Made by a program: the position numbers and the translations under genes. Below the pieces are notes generated by a model. The model was not told the origin of the DNA, ran no database searches, and worked only from the letters and a program-made list of their open reading frames with translations. A DNA stretch of 64,000 bases from assembly GCF_010731875.1 (NCBI RefSeq), contig NZ_AP022595.1, forward strand, positions 3,286,001 to 3,350,000, in the 5' to 3' direction. Source of the DNA: Mycolicibacterium sarraceniae. GTDB lineage: Bacteria; Actinomycetota; Actinomycetes; Mycobacteriales; Mycobacteriaceae. Shown here piece after piece: positions 14,467 through 25,128 of this stretch. Numbering within the stretch: the stretch's first letter is position 1; each line of letters opens with the position of its first letter.

Positions 14467-15371
14467 AGGTCTCCCAACCCGAGCCCGCGTGCCTCGGCCG
14501 CAGCGCGGTCGGATGCAGTCGACCGTGTGTAGCGGTCGATCATGTCGCGGGTCGACCAGCCGGCTACTGCCATCAGGCCGCCCTCAGATCCGCCGGCGGC
14601 CAGCCAGCGCGATGCCGCCGTGTGGCGCAGTAGGTGCGGATGGAAGTTTTTCAGCCCGGCCAGCTCGGCACGGTATTTCAGCGACTTGTGCAGGCCGTCG
14701 TAGTTGAATCCCTTGCCGCGGTCACCGAGCCACAGCGGCGCGGTATCGGCGAGCAGGTGGCTGCGGCGCATCCGGACGTAGCGGTCGATCGCGACCCCGG
14801 TCTGCGGGCCGAACGGCGCCACCCGGCCCTTACCGCCCTTGCCGCGGCGCACGGTGACTAGCCCACGGGTCAGGTCGACGTCATCGACGGTGAGCCCGAC
14901 GACTTCACCGGCGCGCATCCCTGTCTCTGTCATCAGTCGCACGATCGCATCGTCGCGGCGGTCCCGGAACTCCTTGCCGCCGCATGCCTTGATCAGCCTG
15001 CGTAGCTCGTCTTCGGACAGCGATTCGGTCACCTTGGCGTCGAGCTTGGGCGCCTTGAGTCCGAGCAGTGGATCCTCGGCGATCTCGCCTTCCTCCTCGA
15101 GCCACGCCGAGAACCGGCGCATGCCCAACTGGCGCGAGCGGGCAGTGGCCGCCTCGGCACCGGCGTCGAGGAGATCGGCCACGAACGCCTTCATCAGTTC
15201 GCGGTCCAGCGCAGGGGAGTGGTCGTGCTCGGTGCACCACCTTAGGAACGCCCGGACCGCGTCGCCGTAGACCTTGACCGTGGCCGGTGACTTGCGTTCA
15301 GAACGCAGCGCAAGCTCCCAGGAGGGCAGCAGGACGGCAAGATCGAGGGGTGCAGAAACACGGCGCGCCAT
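14463..15371 (-). CDS. int: tyrosine recombinase / integrase
   Basis: A 302-residue site-specific recombinase. The N-terminal SAM-like core-binding domain is at about 10-100. Catalytic residues are visible as Arg153 (TGMRAGEVVGL), a lysine in the beta hairpin (RRGKGGKGRVAP), His246-Leu-Leu-Arg249, Trp272 in the usual His position, and Tyr281 (DRYTR). The ATG is 95 bp from the attachment core in sigA, the usual place for an integrase. It would mediate recombination between the 18-bp core repeats. Confidence 0.95.
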   Translation of the reverse strand: MARRVSAPLDLAVLLPSWELALRSERKSPATVKVYGDAVRAFLRWCTEHDHSPALDRELMKAFVADLLDAGAEAATARSRQLGMRRFSAWLEEEGEIAEDPLLGLKAPKLDAKVTESLSEDELRRLIKACGGKEFRDRRDDAIVRLMTETGMRAGEVVGLTVDDVDLTRGLVTVRRGKGGKGRVAPFGPQTGVAIDRYVRMRRSHLLADTAPLWLGDRGKGFNYDGLHKSLKYRAELAGLKNFHPHLLRHTAASRWLAAGGSEGGLMAVAGWSTRDMIDRYTRSTASDRAAAEARGLGLGDL

Positions 15372-15420
15372 GCCGAATATCTTGACTTAGAGCGCTGTGC
15401 GTGTCTACTATTTCTGGACT

Positions 15421-15443
15421 GACCAGCAAACATGCAGGTCAGG
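15421..15443. repeat. arm-type inverted repeat, right
   Basis: Reverse-complement partner of 6260-6282 at the same 22-bp distance from the core. It lies between the integrase start and attachment core and may bind the integrase arm domain or overlap the int promoter. Confidence 0.6.
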
Positions 15444-15463
15444 ACCGTTAACCGGAGTGTCGC

Positions 15464-16969
<1,506 letters not shown>

Positions 16970-17144
16970 GTACACCCTTTCGGTCGTGCTGGCTCGCGGT
17001 GGGCGCGGGGCTCCACCGAAAGCGTCGGCTATGAGGACTGTTGGCGTGGATCTCGGTTGCGGATTCTCGCCGCTATCCGGTAGGCGGCCGCCGTCGACCA
17101 TTGTAACGACAGTTGAGAGCCGCTACCGCGCCGAGCGGCGAAAA

Positions 17145-17924
17145 TCAGCGTGTGGCGTCAGCGTGGGCGGCCATTGCTGCGCCCACGATGCCCGCCTCGT
17201 TCAGGAGTTCCGCGGCCACCACCGGAGTCCGATTCTTCAGTAGCGGGATCCACTTGTCGGCCTTGCGGCTGATACCGCCGCCGGCGATGAACAGATCAGG
17301 CCAGATCGCATTCTCGATGCTGACCAGTACTTTTGTGACTTCCTCGGTCCAGCGTTCGTAGCTCCAGTCCTTGCGTTCCTTCGCCGAGGAGGCAGCGCGG
17401 TGCTCGGCCTCTTTGCCGCCCACCTCCAGGTGGCCGAACTCGGTGTTGGGCAGCAGCTGACCGTTGTGAATCACGGCCGAGCCAATTCCGGTGCCGAAGG
17501 TGAGCAGCACGATGACGCCGTCCTTATTGCGTCCGGCGCCGTGACGCTGCTCGGCCAGGCCGGCGGCGTCGGCATCGTTGAGGACGGTGACACGCTGACC
17601 GCCCAGCGCGCCGCTGATGACCTCGGCGGCGTTGGTGCCGATCCAGCCTTTGTCGACATTGGCCGCGGTCTGCACCACGCCGTTGACCACCACCCCGGGG
17701 TAGGTGACGCCGAGCGGGCCGGTCCAGTCGAAGTGGCGGACCACCTCGGCGATCGTCGCGGCCACCGCTTCCGGGGTGGACGGTTGTGGGGTGGGCACCT
17801 TGAAGCGCTCGCCGATGAGTTGGCCGGTATCGAGATCGACGACGCCGCCCTTGACTCCGCTGCCACCGACATCGACGCCAAAGCCGCAATTCTGTCCAGG
17901 GGTGGGGGATTCGGTCTTGGGCAT
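17145..17924 (-). CDS. ppgK: polyphosphate glucokinase
   Basis: A 259-residue ROK-family kinase phosphorylating glucose from polyphosphate or ATP. The phosphate-binding motif GVDVGGSGVKGG is at about 15-26. The family-specific LTFGTGIGSAVIHNG and EFGHLEVGGKEAEHRAA are present. The ATG at 17924 follows GAGGAGCAGCCC. It lies upstream of sigA on the same strand with a 175-bp gap, and divergent from suhB, as Rv2702 does in M. tuberculosis. Confidence 0.94.
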   Translation of the reverse strand: MPKTESPTPGQNCGFGVDVGGSGVKGGVVDLDTGQLIGERFKVPTPQPSTPEAVAATIAEVVRHFDWTGPLGVTYPGVVVNGVVQTAANVDKGWIGTNAAEVISGALGGQRVTVLNDADAAGLAEQRHGAGRNKDGVIVLLTFGTGIGSAVIHNGQLLPNTEFGHLEVGGKEAEHRAASSAKERKDWSYERWTEEVTKVLVSIENAIWPDLFIAGGGISRKADKWIPLLKNRTPVVAAELLNEAGIVGAAMAAHADATR

Positions 17925-18005
17925 GGGCTGCTCCTCGGCGAGGCGGGGGGTTCGCGCGATTGCCCACACTAGTGGCTGCGCGCCGGTCTGTGCTGCGATA
18001 GTCCG

Positions 18006-18866
18006 GTGACCGACAGCCGGCCTGAGCAATTGCGGGTGGTGGCCGAGCAGTTGGCCGCCGAAGCCGGCGCCTTCGTCCGCAGGCGCCGGGCGGAGCTTCT
18101 CGGCGACGGAGAGGACATGATCCCGGCGTCGGCCCACGCTGGGTTGGTCCAAACCAAGAGCACGCCGACCGACCCGGTGACGATCGTCGACACCGAAACC
18201 GAACTGCTGCTGCGAGATCGACTGGGCGCGCTGCGGCCGGCCGACGCGATCCTCGGCGAGGAAGGCGGCGGGCCGGCGCCCACCGCCGACGGCTCGGTCT
18301 GCTGGGTGCTCGACCCGATCGACGGAACGGTCAACTTCGTCTATGGCATTCCGGCGTACGGGATTTCGATCGCCGCACAGATCGACGGCGCGTCGGTGGC
18401 GGGTGCGGTCGCCGATGTGGTCAGTGGCGAGGTCTATTCGGCGGCGGCCGGTCACGGCGCTCACGTGCTCAGCGGCGCCCAGCGCCGGACGCTGCGCTGC
18501 AGCACGGTGACCGAGTTATCGATGGCGTTGGTGGGCACCGGATTCGGCTACGCGGCAGATCGGCGCGCCAAACAGGCGGCGTTGCTGGCCCAGTTGCTGC
18601 CGCAGGTGCGTGACGTGCGGCGGATCGGGTCGGCCGCCCTGGACCTGTGTCTGGTCGCCGCGGGCCGCCTCGACGCCCACTACGAGCACGGCCTGCACGT
18701 CTGGGACTGGGCGGCGGGTGCGCTGATCGCTGCCGAGGCGGGTGCGGTAGCGGTGCTGCCGCCCGTCGAGGACGAGGGCGGCTTGGCGGTGGCCGCCGCG
18801 CCGGGCATCGCGGCCGCACTCATCGACGCCCTGGACCGGGCCGGGGGACTGCGCCCCCTCGGATAG
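18006..18866 (+). CDS. suhB: inositol-1-monophosphatase SuhB
   Basis: A 286-residue Mg-dependent phosphatase that supplies inositol for phosphatidylinositol and mycothiol. The metal site shows LGEEGG near residue 80, DPIDGTVNFVYG near 103-114, and WDWAAGALIAAEAG in the C-terminal part. It starts at a GTG and diverges from ppgK across 81 bp. Synteny agrees with Rv2701c. Confidence 0.92.
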   Translation: MTDSRPEQLRVVAEQLAAEAGAFVRRRRAELLGDGEDMIPASAHAGLVQTKSTPTDPVTIVDTETELLLRDRLGALRPADAILGEEGGGPAPTADGSVCWVLDPIDGTVNFVYGIPAYGISIAAQIDGASVAGAVADVVSGEVYSAAAGHGAHVLSGAQRRTLRCSTVTELSMALVGTGFGYAADRRAKQAALLAQLLPQVRDVRRIGSAALDLCLVAAGRLDAHYEHGLHVWDWAAGALIAAEAGAVAVLPPVEDEGGLAVAAAPGIAAALIDALDRAGGLRPLG

Positions 18867-18886
18867 CTGGCCCAGCGGTAGTCGAC

Positions 18887-19537
18887 TCAGCAGGTGCCGT
18901 TGTGGATCTTGCTGATCAGCGCCGAGTCGGCGGGTGCGGTGGCGTCCGGGCGCAGGCCGGCCAGGACGGCGTCGATATCGTCGCTGTGCGCCAGGGTGGT
19001 GAAGTCGGTGCCGATCGATAGGTCGACCGAGTCGTCCTTGCGGTCGTCCTGGAAGAGTTCGACGCAGGGCGCCACCAGCCACACCGCGGCCGCGGCGGCC
19101 CGGCCGCTGGAACCGAAGCGGATCTGCCCCTGGCAGGTCAGCCGCGTGCTGGCGTAGATCGGGTCGTTGGCCGCGGTGGGCTGGGCGAAGCCGACGTCCC
19201 GCAGAGCGCCGGCTACCTCACCGGCCTGCCCGCTCTGGCCGCTGGCGTTGAGCACCCTGATCTTGGTGTCGACGAGCTTGGCCGGGGAGACATCGAGCAT
19301 CGAGGCGTGCGACACCTGCTGGCCGAGTGTGGGGGCACCCGGATCGGCCGCGGGCGGGGGCGGGTTGCAGGCCGCTGCCTCCCGCACATCGACCGGGCGG
19401 GTCAGCACAAAAGCCCACACCACCGCGGTAATGGCGAACATGACACCAAGGGCGATGATGCCGGGCAGGTAGTTGCGCCGACGGAACGGACGACCGTTCT
19501 TGTCGAAGGCCGTGCCCTCGGTGATGTGAGCGACCAC
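18887..19537 (-). CDS. cei: envelope integrity protein Cei
   Basis: A 216-residue membrane-anchored protein. The N-terminus KNGRPFRRRNYLPG is followed by one membrane helix (GIIALGVMFAITAVVWAFVL, about 25-45). The extracytoplasmic part contains KIRVLNASGQSGQAGEVAGAL, the LytR C-terminal type alpha/beta domain, and four cysteines that may pair. It matches Rv2700, shown in M. tuberculosis to support envelope integrity and virulence. It starts at a GTG at 19537. Confidence 0.88.
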   Translation of the reverse strand: MVAHITEGTAFDKNGRPFRRRNYLPGIIALGVMFAITAVVWAFVLTRPVDVREAAACNPPPPAADPGAPTLGQQVSHASMLDVSPAKLVDTKIRVLNASGQSGQAGEVAGALRDVGFAQPTAANDPIYASTRLTCQGQIRFGSSGRAAAAAVWLVAPCVELFQDDRKDDSVDLSIGTDFTTLAHSDDIDAVLAGLRPDATAPADSALISKIHNGTC

Positions 19538-19601
19538 GGATGCACTCTAGAGGCACCTGATGGGTGCCGGCCGAACACGCCCGTCGATTCAGATCAATCT
19601 A

Positions 19602-19617
19602 TGTGATGTAAATCACA
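19602..19617. promoter_or_regulatory. CRP-type binding site
   Basis: TGTGATGTAAATCACA has both perfect CRP half-sites (TGTGA, TCACA) with six bases between. It sits 89 bp upstream of the DUF4193 start and 65 bp upstream of cei on the other strand, so it could control either or both. Confidence 0.65.
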
Positions 19618-19705
19618 CCCAAATATGGCCGATCTTGGCACGAATCGTTTGGCGGATCCGTTCGACGCTGATACAAAGCCATGCTGAGGTTTGGAGGGCA
19701 CAACG

Positions 19706-20008
19706 ATGGCTACCGATTACGACGCGCCACGGCGCACTGAGACCGATGAGCTGTCCGAGGACTCGCTCGAGGAGCTGAAGGCTCGCCGCAATGAGGCGCA
19801 GTCGGCGGTTGTCGATGTCGACGAAACCGATTCCGCGGAGAATTTCGAGCTGCCCGGCGCGGATCTGTCTGGCGAAGAGCTCTCGGTACGAGTGGTTCCC
19901 AAGCAGGCCGACGAGTTCACCTGCTCGAGCTGTTTCCTGGTGCATCACCGCAGCCGGCTGGCCAGCGATAAGAACGGCGTGCTGATCTGTACCGACTGCG
20001 CGGCCTGA
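19706..20008 (+). CDS. DUF4193 family protein
   Basis: A 100-residue acidic protein starting MATDYDAPRRTETDEL at 19706 behind TTTGGAGGG. The C-terminus has FTCSSCFLVHHRSRLA and ICTDCAA, a C-x2-C plus C-x2-C zinc ribbon. This is the highly conserved actinobacterial DUF4193, Rv2699c by synteny, without an established role. A CRP-like site lies upstream. Confidence 0.88.
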   Translation: MATDYDAPRRTETDELSEDSLEELKARRNEAQSAVVDVDETDSAENFELPGADLSGEELSVRVVPKQADEFTCSSCFLVHHRSRLASDKNGVLICTDCAA

Positions 20009-20017
20009 CGGCGCACG

Positions 20018-20518
20018 TCAGCTTCGCAACGCTGAAAGCACCCGATCTGGGTGTCGGGCGCTGACCAGCCAGTACGGCGTCGGATCGTCGGGATCGTCGA
20101 GCACAACCAAGACCAATGGCCCGACCCAGCCACGATGCAGCACGTAGGCGGCCGGATCGAGCTGGCGGCCTAGAGCCGCTGACTTCGCCGTTCGCGGGAT
20201 CTTGGCCGAGCGGGACACCACCGATGTCGGCAGATGGGCTTGACCTGCCCACAGCTGCGTCTCGGCGCCATCGGTGACGACGCGCACCTCGGTACGGCTC
20301 AGCCACAGCAGCACACCCGCCGCGACCGCGCCGAGCAGCGTGTAGGGCAGCCAGATGGGCAGGGTGCGCACACCCATGGTGACTTCCTTGGCGATCAACG
20401 CCGCCACCGCTAGAGCGAGCGGCCACCACCACCACGGCACCCATAGCCGCTCGCGGTACCGCACGGTTTGCGAGGTCACACGCGAACCAGACACGGGGCC
20501 AAGGGTAGTCTGTGCCAT
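20018..20518 (-). CDS. DUF3093 family membrane protein
   Basis: A 166-residue protein starting [18 protein letters not shown] at the ATG at 20518. Two membrane segments ([17 protein letters not shown] and [21 protein letters not shown]) are near residues 27-70, followed by a cytoplasmic domain ending [11 protein letters not shown]. This is the DUF3093 layout, Rv2698 by synteny. Its start codon is separated by one base from the GTG of dut on the other strand, so its leader lies within dut. Confidence 0.82.
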   Translation of the reverse strand: MAQTTLGPVSGSRVTSQTVRYRERLWVPWWWWPLALAVAALIAKEVTMGVRTLPIWLPYTLLGAVAAGVLLWLSRTEVRVVTDGAETQLWAGQAHLPTSVVSRSAKIPRTAKSAALGRQLDPAAYVLHRGWVGPLVLVVLDDPDDPTPYWLVSARHPDRVLSALRS

Positions 20519-20519
20519 C

Positions 20520-20984
20520 GTGCCAATCAGTCTCGCGGTGGTTCGCCTCGACCGCGATCTCCCGATGCCCAGTCGCGCCCACGATGGCGACGCGGGCGCG
20601 GATTTGTTTAGTGCCGAAGACATCGACCTCGCGCCCGGTCATCGTGCTCTGGTGCGCACCGGGATCGCCGTGGCGATCCCGCACGGCATGGTCGGTCTGG
20701 TCCATCCGCGCTCCGGTTTGGCTGCGCGCGTAGGACTTTCGATTGTAAACAGCCCCGGCACGATCGACGCCGGCTATCGCGGCGAAGTCAAGATTTCCGT
20801 GATCAACCTCGACCCCGTTACGCCGATCACCATCCGGCGCGGTGACCGCATTGCCCAATTGCTGGTCCAGCGGGTCGAACTTCCAGAGCTGGTCGAGGTG
20901 GCCTCGTTCGACGAGGCCGGACTGGCTGACACCACTCGTGGCGAGGGCGGCCACGGATCCTCCGGCGGACATGCGAGTTTGTGA
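20520..20984 (+). CDS. dut: deoxyuridine 5'-triphosphate nucleotidohydrolase
   Basis: A 154-residue trimeric dUTPase that keeps uracil out of DNA and supplies dUMP. The five family motifs are visible: [46 protein letters not shown] and the C-terminal [12 protein letters not shown], which closes over the substrate. The GTG at 20520 gives the same length as M. tuberculosis Dut. The gene overlaps the DUF3710 gene by four bases at its 3' end. Confidence 0.96.
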   Translation: MPISLAVVRLDRDLPMPSRAHDGDAGADLFSAEDIDLAPGHRALVRTGIAVAIPHGMVGLVHPRSGLAARVGLSIVNSPGTIDAGYRGEVKISVINLDPVTPITIRRGDRIAQLLVQRVELPELVEVASFDEAGLADTTRGEGGHGSSGGHASL

Positions 20985-21784
20985 TGGCATTCGGCAGACG
21001 TAAGAACGAACCTCAGGTCAAGGCGGAGGACAAGCCCGAAGACGGCGCTGACGCCACGGAGATCACCGAGGCGGCCGCGGCCGACGAGCCCGACGATGAC
21101 GTCGACGGCGACTTCGAGGGCGGGCCATTCGATGTCGAGGATTTCGACAACCCCGACCACGCCGCGGAAGCACGGCTCGACCTCGGTTCGGTGCTGGTCC
21201 CGATGCCGGCGGGTGGCCAGATTCAGGTGGAGCTGAACGAGCAGGGCGTGCCGAGCGCGGTGTGGGTGGTCACGTCCAACGGCCGGTTCACCATCGCCGC
21301 CTACGCGGCGCCGAAGTCGCCCGGCCTGTGGCGCGAAGTGGCCAAGGAGCTGGCCGACTCCCTGCGCAAGGACAACGCCCAGGTGTCCATCGAGACCGGT
21401 CCCTGGGGCCGTGAGGTGGTGGGCACCGGTGCGGGCGTAGTGCGGTTCATTGGGGTCGACGGCTACCGCTGGATGATCCGCTGCGTGGTCAACGGCGCCC
21501 CCGAAGCCATGTCGAACCTGGTCGCCGAAGCACGAGAAGCGTTGGCCGACACCGTCGTCCGGCGAGGTGAGACCCCGTTGCCGGTGCGTACCCCGCTGCC
21601 GGTCAACCTGCCCGAGCCGATGCTCGAGCAGTTGCGTCAGGCCGCCGCTCAGCAGGCTCAGATGGCGGCCGCCCAGCAGGCGCTGGTGCAGGAGCAGCAG
21701 GCGCAGAGCCAGCCGCCGAGCGAGCGGCGCAGCGCGTCGGGATCGGCCATGCAGCAGCTGCGCAGCACCAGCACGGGCGGCTAG
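20981..21784 (+). CDS. DUF3710 domain-containing protein
   Basis: A 267-residue soluble protein starting at the GTG at 20981 or the adjacent ATG at 20984. Residues 15-60 are highly acidic. The middle domain has [20 protein letters not shown] and [17 protein letters not shown], characteristic of DUF3710. The C-terminus is Gln/Ala-rich and probably helical. It is coupled to dut, as Rv2696c is. Function is unknown. Confidence 0.85.
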   Translation: MMAFGRRKNEPQVKAEDKPEDGADATEITEAAAADEPDDDVDGDFEGGPFDVEDFDNPDHAAEARLDLGSVLVPMPAGGQIQVELNEQGVPSAVWVVTSNGRFTIAAYAAPKSPGLWREVAKELADSLRKDNAQVSIETGPWGREVVGTGAGVVRFIGVDGYRWMIRCVVNGAPEAMSNLVAEAREALADTVVRRGETPLPVRTPLPVNLPEPMLEQLRQAAAQQAQMAAAQQALVQEQQAQSQPPSERRSASGSAMQQLRSTSTGG

Positions 21785-22500
21785 CTCGTCCCGGCTGAGC
21801 CTGCCGCGTCTTCCAGTGCCGCCAAACACGCCGCGCCCAGCACGGACGGCTCGGGACCGAAATCATCCAGGCTGACCGTCCGCAGCGCGGCGCGCGGCGC
21901 TGCCGACGCCCATTCCAGCGCCACCTCAAGGGGATGGATCGGGTCGTCGGATGCGCCCACCACGCCCATCGGCGCGCTCAGCCGTTCCAATTCGGCGACG
22001 CTCGGCGCGATATAGCCGGCGGCTTCTTCCATCGCGTCGGGCAATTCGGGCCACTGGCCCAGCCAGCTGCGGGTGAGCTCGTCGGCCAGCCAGGCCGGAC
22101 TGGACGCCCGCATCTGCGCCGTGGTGGCGACCAAACCCACGGTGCGCAACTGGTGGGCGGTGTGCCGGGCCGATAACGCGGCGGGCGCCGACGGGGCGGC
22201 GCCGGTCCAGGCCGGCAGCGCGGCCAGCACCCCGACCACGTGGCTCGGGTGCGCCAACGCCCACGCGAGCGTCACCGCGGCTCCGATGGACACCCCGCCG
22301 ACGATGATCGGCCCCTGACGAGCGGCGTTATCGAGCGCGTCGAGGTAGCCGGCGACCAGCCGGGCCGGCTGCGGCGGCGGCGTCGTCACCAACGCACCGA
22401 CCCCGTGCAGCGGCCCAGCGAAGGCCCGGTAGACGTAGTCGTCGTCGGAACCCGTCCCGGCCAGAAGCACCGCTGTGGCGCCGCGGAGTGTGATGGTCAT
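21781..22500 (-). CDS. alpha/beta hydrolase
   Basis: A 239-residue cytosolic hydrolase starting MTITLRGATAVLLAGTGSD at 22500. The nucleophile elbow is GGVSIGAA, the acid is likely in VVGASDDPIHP, and no obvious lid is present. The substrate cannot be inferred. It is convergent with the DUF3710 gene (4-bp overlap), as Rv2695 is. Confidence 0.75.
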   Translation of the reverse strand: MTITLRGATAVLLAGTGSDDDYVYRAFAGPLHGVGALVTTPPPQPARLVAGYLDALDNAARQGPIIVGGVSIGAAVTLAWALAHPSHVVGVLAALPAWTGAAPSAPAALSARHTAHQLRTVGLVATTAQMRASSPAWLADELTRSWLGQWPELPDAMEEAAGYIAPSVAELERLSAPMGVVGASDDPIHPLEVALEWASAAPRAALRTVSLDDFGPEPSVLGAACLAALEDAAGSAGTS

Positions 22501-22642
22501 CTCATGATCCTGCCCGTGACGGATTGGCAATGGTCGCCGCGGGTATGCCGCATGGACCCGCGGCCACGCGCGATGGCGCCGCGGAACCAACAGGTCTACC
22601 GTTGCGTTGGCATTGTGATCCGCTGGAGCATCAGGAGAGGCC

Positions 22643-23014
22643 ATGGCTACGGCCGAAAGTTTTGTCCGCCGTCTCACCCGTCGCTTGACGGAGAATCCTG
22701 AGCAGCGCGATGTCGAAGAACTCACCGATGAGGCCGCCCAGACCGGCGCGCAGCGAGCCATCGATTGTCAGCGCGGCCAAGAGGTCACCATGGTGGGCAC
22801 CCTGCGCAGTGTGGACATGAACGCCAAAGGCTGCGCCGGTGGAGTGCGCGCCGAGCTGTTCGACGGCACCGACACCGTGACGCTGGTATGGCTGGGGCAG
22901 CGCCGCATCCCGGGCATCGAATCGGGTCGCGCCCTGCGTGTGCGCGGTCGGCTGGGCACGCTGGAGGGCGGCACCAAGGCCATCTACAACCCGCATTACG
23001 AGATTCAGACTTGA
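22643..23014 (+). CDS. OB-fold nucleic acid-binding domain protein
   Basis: A 123-residue protein. Residues 48-120 (VTMVGTLRSVDMNAKGCAGG and VTLVWLGQRRIPGIESGRAL) form an OB fold like that of tRNA anticodon-binding or RecG-wedge proteins. The ATG at 22643 follows AGGAGAGGCC. It is translationally coupled to the DUF3159 gene. It is Rv2694c by synteny. Confidence 0.82.
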   Translation: MATAESFVRRLTRRLTENPEQRDVEELTDEAAQTGAQRAIDCQRGQEVTMVGTLRSVDMNAKGCAGGVRAELFDGTDTVTLVWLGQRRIPGIESGRALRVRGRLGTLEGGTKAIYNPHYEIQT

Positions 23015-23712
23015 GCCTTCCCGTCGAAGATAGCGATCGCTCCCCGGATTCCCTAGAGCCGGACGCCCTCGAGCCGACGCCTGCCGAGAAGACCCCGGCC
23101 CAGGCGCTGCTGGCTCAGATGGGTGGGGTCAGCGGACTGATCTATTCGGCCCTGCCGGTCGCCGTGCTGGTTCCGGTGAACACCGCGTGGGGTCTGGTGC
23201 CCGCGATCTCTGCGGCACTGGGCGTCGCCGCCCTGATCCTGGTGTGGCGCCTGATCCGCCGCGACTCCGTACAGCCCGCGATCTCCGGTTTCATCGGCGT
23301 CGGGATCAGTGCGCTGATCGCCTGGCTGGTCGGGGCGTCGAAAGGCTACTTCCTGCTGGGCATCTGGACGTCGCTGATCTGGGCGGCGGTCTTCGCGGTG
23401 TCCGTGCTGATCCGCCGGCCCATCGTGGGTTACGCCTGGAGCTGGATTCAAAGCCATGACCGCAGCTGGCGCAGCAGCCGCCGTGCCGTCATTGCTTTCG
23501 ATATCGCGACGGTCACGTGGGTGCTGGTGTTCGCCTCCCGATTCGTGGTGCAGCGTCACCTCTACGACCTTGACCAGACCGGCTGGCTGGGGGTGGCCCG
23601 CATCGCGATGGGCTGGCCGTTGACCGGCGTGGCCGCGCTGGTCACCTACCTGGCGATCCGCGTCGCGCAGAAGGCGGTCCACGCGGCTCAGGCCGGCGAC
23701 ACTAGCCCGTAG
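23011..23712 (+). CDS. DUF3159 family membrane protein
   Basis: A 233-residue protein that must start at the TTG at 23011, overlapping the TGA of the OB-fold gene. About five membrane segments are visible from LIYSALPVAVLVPVNTAWGL to TGVAALVTYLAIRVA. The family, DUF3159, is found only in Actinobacteria and is unstudied. Its 3' end overlaps the convergent ceoC gene by 11 bp. It is Rv2693c by synteny. Confidence 0.82.
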   Translation: MSLPVEDSDRSPDSLEPDALEPTPAEKTPAQALLAQMGGVSGLIYSALPVAVLVPVNTAWGLVPAISAALGVAALILVWRLIRRDSVQPAISGFIGVGISALIAWLVGASKGYFLLGIWTSLIWAAVFAVSVLIRRPIVGYAWSWIQSHDRSWRSSRRAVIAFDIATVTWVLVFASRFVVQRHLYDLDQTGWLGVARIAMGWPLTGVAALVTYLAIRVAQKAVHAAQAGDTSP

Positions 23713-24385
23713 CGGCCGATAGCACCGTCGTGCGCAGTTCGTCTTCCACCTCAGGGGCCGCGACGAACAACAGCTCGTCACCGCCTTCCAGCGGTTCGTC
23801 GGCTTCGGGCACGATCACCCTCGGGCCGCGCAGGATTGTCACCAGCGTGGCATCGCGCGGCAGGATCAGTTTGCGCACCGGCCGCCCGCCCCACGGGGTG
23901 TCGTCAGGCAGGGTGATCTCGACAAGGTTGGCATGACCCTGGCGGAACTGCATGAGCCGCACGAGATCGCCCACCGCGACGGCCTCTTCCACCAATGAGG
24001 CCAGCATCCGCGGTGTGGACACCGCGACGTCGACGCCCCAGGAGTCGTCGAACAGCCACTCGTTGCGGGGGTCGTTGACCCGGGCCACCACCCGCGACAC
24101 CGCGAACTCGGTCTTGGCCAGCAGCGACAGCACCACATTCGCCTTGTCATCACCGGTGGCGGCGACGACGACGTCGAAATCATGCAGGTGAACCGATTCC
24201 AGCAGGCTGATCTCGCAGGCGTCACCGAGGCACCAGTGGGCGGCCGGGATCGCGTCGACATCGAGATGTTCGGCGTTGCGCTCGATGAGCGTCACCTCAT
24301 GCTCGCTCTCGAGCAGCTCGCGGGCGATCGAGCGGCCGACCGCACCCGCACCGGCGATCGCCACTTTGAGCCGTTTCTCGCCCAT
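23702..24385 (-). CDS. ceoC: Trk system potassium uptake regulatory protein CeoC
   Basis: A 227-residue cytosolic subunit with an RCK/TrkA-N Rossmann domain (VAIAGAGAVGRSIARELLES, about 8-27) and a TrkA-C ligand domain after residue 140. These gate potassium channels in response to nucleotides. It overlaps the ceoB stop by one base. The pair matches Rv2692/Rv2691. No membrane Trk subunit is adjacent. Confidence 0.9.
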   Translation of the reverse strand: MGEKRLKVAIAGAGAVGRSIARELLESEHEVTLIERNAEHLDVDAIPAAHWCLGDACEISLLESVHLHDFDVVVAATGDDKANVVLSLLAKTEFAVSRVVARVNDPRNEWLFDDSWGVDVAVSTPRMLASLVEEAVAVGDLVRLMQFRQGHANLVEITLPDDTPWGGRPVRKLILPRDATLVTILRGPRVIVPEADEPLEGGDELLFVAAPEVEDELRTTVLSAATG

Positions 24386-25062
24386 CAGTGCCCCTCTCCG
24401 ACGTCCGGGCCGGGTGGCAGCGCGGCGATCGCCAGCGCTTCGGCGGCGCGCCCCGACACCGCCGCGATGTAGACCTGGTCGCCGGCCTGCACGACGGTCT
24501 TGGGCTCGGGCAGGATGCCGGTGCCGAACCGGATCACGAAGGCGACCCGCGCGGCGGTGGCTACCTCCAGAGAGGTCAGCCGATGCCCGACCCAGCCTTC
24601 GTGCAGTGTGGCTTCCGCAACGGCCATCGTGCCGGTCGGATCACGCCATTTGGCCGTCTCGGTGTCGCGCACGAGCGCGTTGAGCAGCCGATCGGTGGTC
24701 CAGGGCACCGTCGCCACCGTGGGGATGCCGAGCCGCTCGTAAACCGCGGCCCGCTTGGCGTCGTAGATCCGCGCGACGACCCGCTGTACCCCGAACGTCT
24801 CGCGGGCCAGCCGTGCGGAGATGATGTTGGAGTTATCGCCGGAGGAGACCGCGGCGAAAGCGTCGGCGCCTTCGATTCCCGCGCGCAGCAGCACTTCTCG
24901 GTCGAATCCCATACCGAGCACCCGCTCGCCGGAGAAGTCCGGCGACAGCCGGTGAAACGCCGTCGCATCCCGGTCGATGACGGCCACCTGATGGCCGATC
25001 CGGGACAGCGCGTCGGCCAGCGAGGCGCCTACTCGGCCGCATCCCATCACCACTACCCGCAC
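24385..25062 (-). CDS. ceoB: Trk system potassium uptake regulatory protein CeoB
   Basis: A 225-residue RCK-domain protein. The Rossmann motif VVVMGCGRVGASLADALS begins at residue 3, followed by VIDRD and a TrkA-C domain at the end. The GTG at 25062 is preferred because GAGGACGCCAG precedes it and the nucleotide-binding strand then starts the protein. It is the first gene of the ceoBC pair and divergent from the APC permease. Confidence 0.9.
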   Translation of the reverse strand: MRVVVMGCGRVGASLADALSRIGHQVAVIDRDATAFHRLSPDFSGERVLGMGFDREVLLRAGIEGADAFAAVSSGDNSNIISARLARETFGVQRVVARIYDAKRAAVYERLGIPTVATVPWTTDRLLNALVRDTETAKWRDPTGTMAVAEATLHEGWVGHRLTSLEVATAARVAFVIRFGTGILPEPKTVVQAGDQVYIAAVSGRAAEALAIAALPPGPDVGEGH

Positions 25063-25128
25063 CTGGCGTCCTCTCGACTTCGCTGCGCGCCGACCCGACC
25101 GTACGGGGAACGCTACAGCCAAACCGCC

